Assembly: GCF_013393185.1 (NCBI RefSeq) | Contig: NZ_QJQX01000042.1 | Span: 1-64,000 of the forward strand | Origin: Sphingobium lactosutens | GTDB lineage: Bacteria; Pseudomonadota; Alphaproteobacteria; Sphingomonadales; Sphingomonadaceae | Direction of reading: 5' to 3' | Length of the DNA stretch: 64,000 nucleotides | In this document: positions 62,882 to 64,000 of the stretch, piece after piece | How the letters are laid out: the number at the start of each line of letters is the position of its first letter | Numbering within the stretch: position 1 is the first letter of the stretch | Made by a program: the position numbers and the translations under genes | Notes under the pieces: model-generated | The model's input: only the letters and a program-made list of their open reading frames with translations | The model's database searches: none | What the model was told of the DNA's origin: nothing

Positions 62882-64000
62882 TCAGCGCGGCAGGCCGAGC
62901 ATGCGCTCGGCAATGATGTTGCGCTGGATCTCGTTCGACCCGGCATAAATGGGACCGGCGAGCGAGAAGATATAATCGTCCAGCCAGTCGTGCCCGCCCG
63001 GCGGCGGGATCAGCTCCGCCTCCGTCCCAAGGATCGAAAGCGCGGTCTGGTGCAGGTGGATGTCCATTTCCGACCAGAAAATCTTGTTGGTGCTGGCTTC
63101 GGGGCCGATCCTCGCGCCCGCCATCAGCCGCGAGGCGGTCTGGTAGATAGACAGCGCATAGGCCTCTGCATTCATATGGGCGCGGATGACGTCGGCCTCC
63201 AGCATGGGGTCGGCGGTTTCACGGCGTGTCTGCCACAGGTCCGCGAGCTTCGCCGCCGCGACCTGATAGCGGGCCGGGGAGCGCAACATCAGCCCGCGCT
63301 CGAACCCCGCCGTCGCCATGCAGATATGCCAGCCCTGCCCCTCGTCACCCAGACGGTTGAAGGCGGGTACCCGCACATCTTCCAGAAAAATCTCGGCGAA
63401 ACCGACATGACCGTTGATCTTGCGGATCGGGTTGACCGTCACGCCCGGCGCAGTCAGCGGGAAGAATATGAGGCTCATCCCCTTATGCCGTTCCGTTCCC
63501 GGCGTGCGGAACAGGCCGAAGGCCCAGTCCGCGAACACCGCCCGGCTCGACCAGATTTTATGGCCGTTGAGGATATAGTCGTCCCCATCCGCCGCGCAGG
63601 TCGCCCGCACCCCGGCAAGGTCGGACCCTGCCTGCGGTTCGGACCATGCCTGCGCCCAGATTTCCTCGCCGCTCGCCATCGGCGGCAGGAAGCGCTGCTT
63701 CTGCTCATGGCTGCCGAACTCGATCAGCGTCGGTCCCAGCAGGAAGATGCCGTTCTGGCCCACACGCCCCGGCGCGCCAGCGCGCGCATATTCCTCCTCG
63801 AAGATCAGCCACTGGATGAGGTCCAGCCCACGGCCGCCATATTCTTTGGGCCATGTCACCATGCCCCAGTCGCCGGACTGGAGCGTCTTTTCCCATGCCC
63901 GATGCGCCTCGAACCCTTCGCGGGTCGCGTCATAATGCTCCAGCGGTTGGGCAGGCACATGGGCTTCCAGCCATGCGCGCACTTCCTCCCGGAACGCCTG
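62882..64000 (-). CDS. acyl-CoA dehydrogenase, large-type subunit, 5' end cut by window
   Basis: The frame is open to the window edge, so the N-terminus is missing; the first visible residues are QAFREEVRAWLEAHVPAQPLEHYDA, the usual second or third line of such enzymes, so about a dozen residues are lost. Motifs: WAQAWSEPQAGSDLAGVRATCAADGDDYILNGHKIWSSRA and the C-terminal GPIYAGSNEIQRNIIAERMLGLPR. It belongs to the FadE26-like steroid group with Ala in place of the MCAD Glu. It is the most upstream gene seen of the minus-strand steroid operon; its promoter lies beyond the window. Confidence 0.9.
   Translation of the reverse strand, partial: QAFREEVRAWLEAHVPAQPLEHYDATREGFEAHRAWEKTLQSGDWGMVTWPKEYGGRGLDLIQWLIFEEEYARAGAPGRVGQNGIFLLGPTLIEFGSHEQKQRFLPPMASGEEIWAQAWSEPQAGSDLAGVRATCAADGDDYILNGHKIWSSRAVFADWAFGLFRTPGTERHKGMSLIFFPLTAPGVTVNPIRKINGHVGFAEIFLEDVRVPAFNRLGDEGQGWHICMATAGFERGLMLRSPARYQVAAAKLADLWQTRRETADPMLEADVIRAHMNAEAYALSIYQTASRLMAGARIGPEASTNKIFWSEMDIHLHQTALSILGTEAELIPPPGGHDWLDDYIFSLAGPIYAGSNEIQRNIIAERMLGLPR

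Overview
The window looks like chromosomal DNA of a sphingomonad (Sphingomonadales, probably Sphingobium or Novosphingobium). The DNA is GC-rich with very dense gene packing. Four TonB-dependent receptors carry 'DIVVTA' plug starts, one of them paired with a FecI/FecR regulatory pair, and there are many SDRs, acyl-CoA dehydrogenases and CaiB-type CoA-transferases. The genus is inferred from gene style only; no rRNA or tRNA gene was seen.

Region A (1-2155) is the housekeeping leucine locus: the end of leuC, an overlapping 37-codon reading frame for a small exported or membrane peptide, and leuD.

Region B (about 2146-21740) is an acyl-CoA catabolic island with a MarR-type regulator. It holds an acyl-CoA dehydrogenase, an APH-fold kinase of the LvaA/ACAD10-11 kind, a DUF6285 domain fused to an HMG-CoA-lyase-like enzyme, an SDR, an SMP-30-type lactonase, a TonB receptor, a CaiB CoA-transferase, a thiolase, a FadJ-type bifunctional enzyme and a SnoaL-like protein. 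A second block has an exported M20 amidohydrolase, an acyl-CoA ligase, another CoA-transferase, an MFS permease and an enoyl-CoA hydratase. Several promoters carry a 15-bp palindrome of the form GTCAAATAATTTGAC. My reading is a pathway that takes up a lactone or 4-hydroxy acid, phosphorylates its CoA thioester, removes the phosphate and ends in thiolysis or HMG-CoA-lyase-type cleavage. This is the best candidate in the window for an undescribed system.

Region C (21773-29561) has a Tat-exported PhoD-type phosphatase, an ECF sigma/FecR/STN-TonB-receptor signalling set whose receptor gene is broken by one extra G in a 7-G run, an EthD-family gene with the remains of a second copy beside it, and an SDR.

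Region D (29736-51991) looks like steroid catabolism. It contains a 3-ketosteroid delta-1-dehydrogenase-like flavoprotein, a KshA-like Rieske oxygenase, five SDRs, a GMC oxidoreductase, a BaiE-like 7-alpha-hydroxysteroid dehydratase candidate with all three catalytic residues, two TonB receptors, a LuxR-type regulator, an old-yellow-enzyme/FadH-type reductase, a sulfotransferase, a Zn alcohol dehydrogenase and a DUF1214 protein. Its AT-rich promoters share a TACGCA/TGCGTA element.

Region E (52084-64000, all minus strand, truncated at the right edge) is one tightly overlapping operon of 13 genes. It has a FadD3-like CoA ligase, two acyl-CoA dehydrogenase pairs, a FadA6-like thiolase and a second thiolase, a delta-5-3-ketosteroid isomerase with its catalytic residues at the textbook positions, a MaoC hydratase, two SDRs, a SnoaL-like protein and a gamma-carbonic-anhydrase-fold (PaaY-like) protein. 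D and E together suggest aerobic degradation of bile acids or related steroids: outer-membrane uptake, dehydration and A-ring oxidation in D, then CoA-dependent side-chain or C/D-ring beta-oxidation in E. IpdAB-type ring-opening enzymes and a KshB reductase are not in the window.
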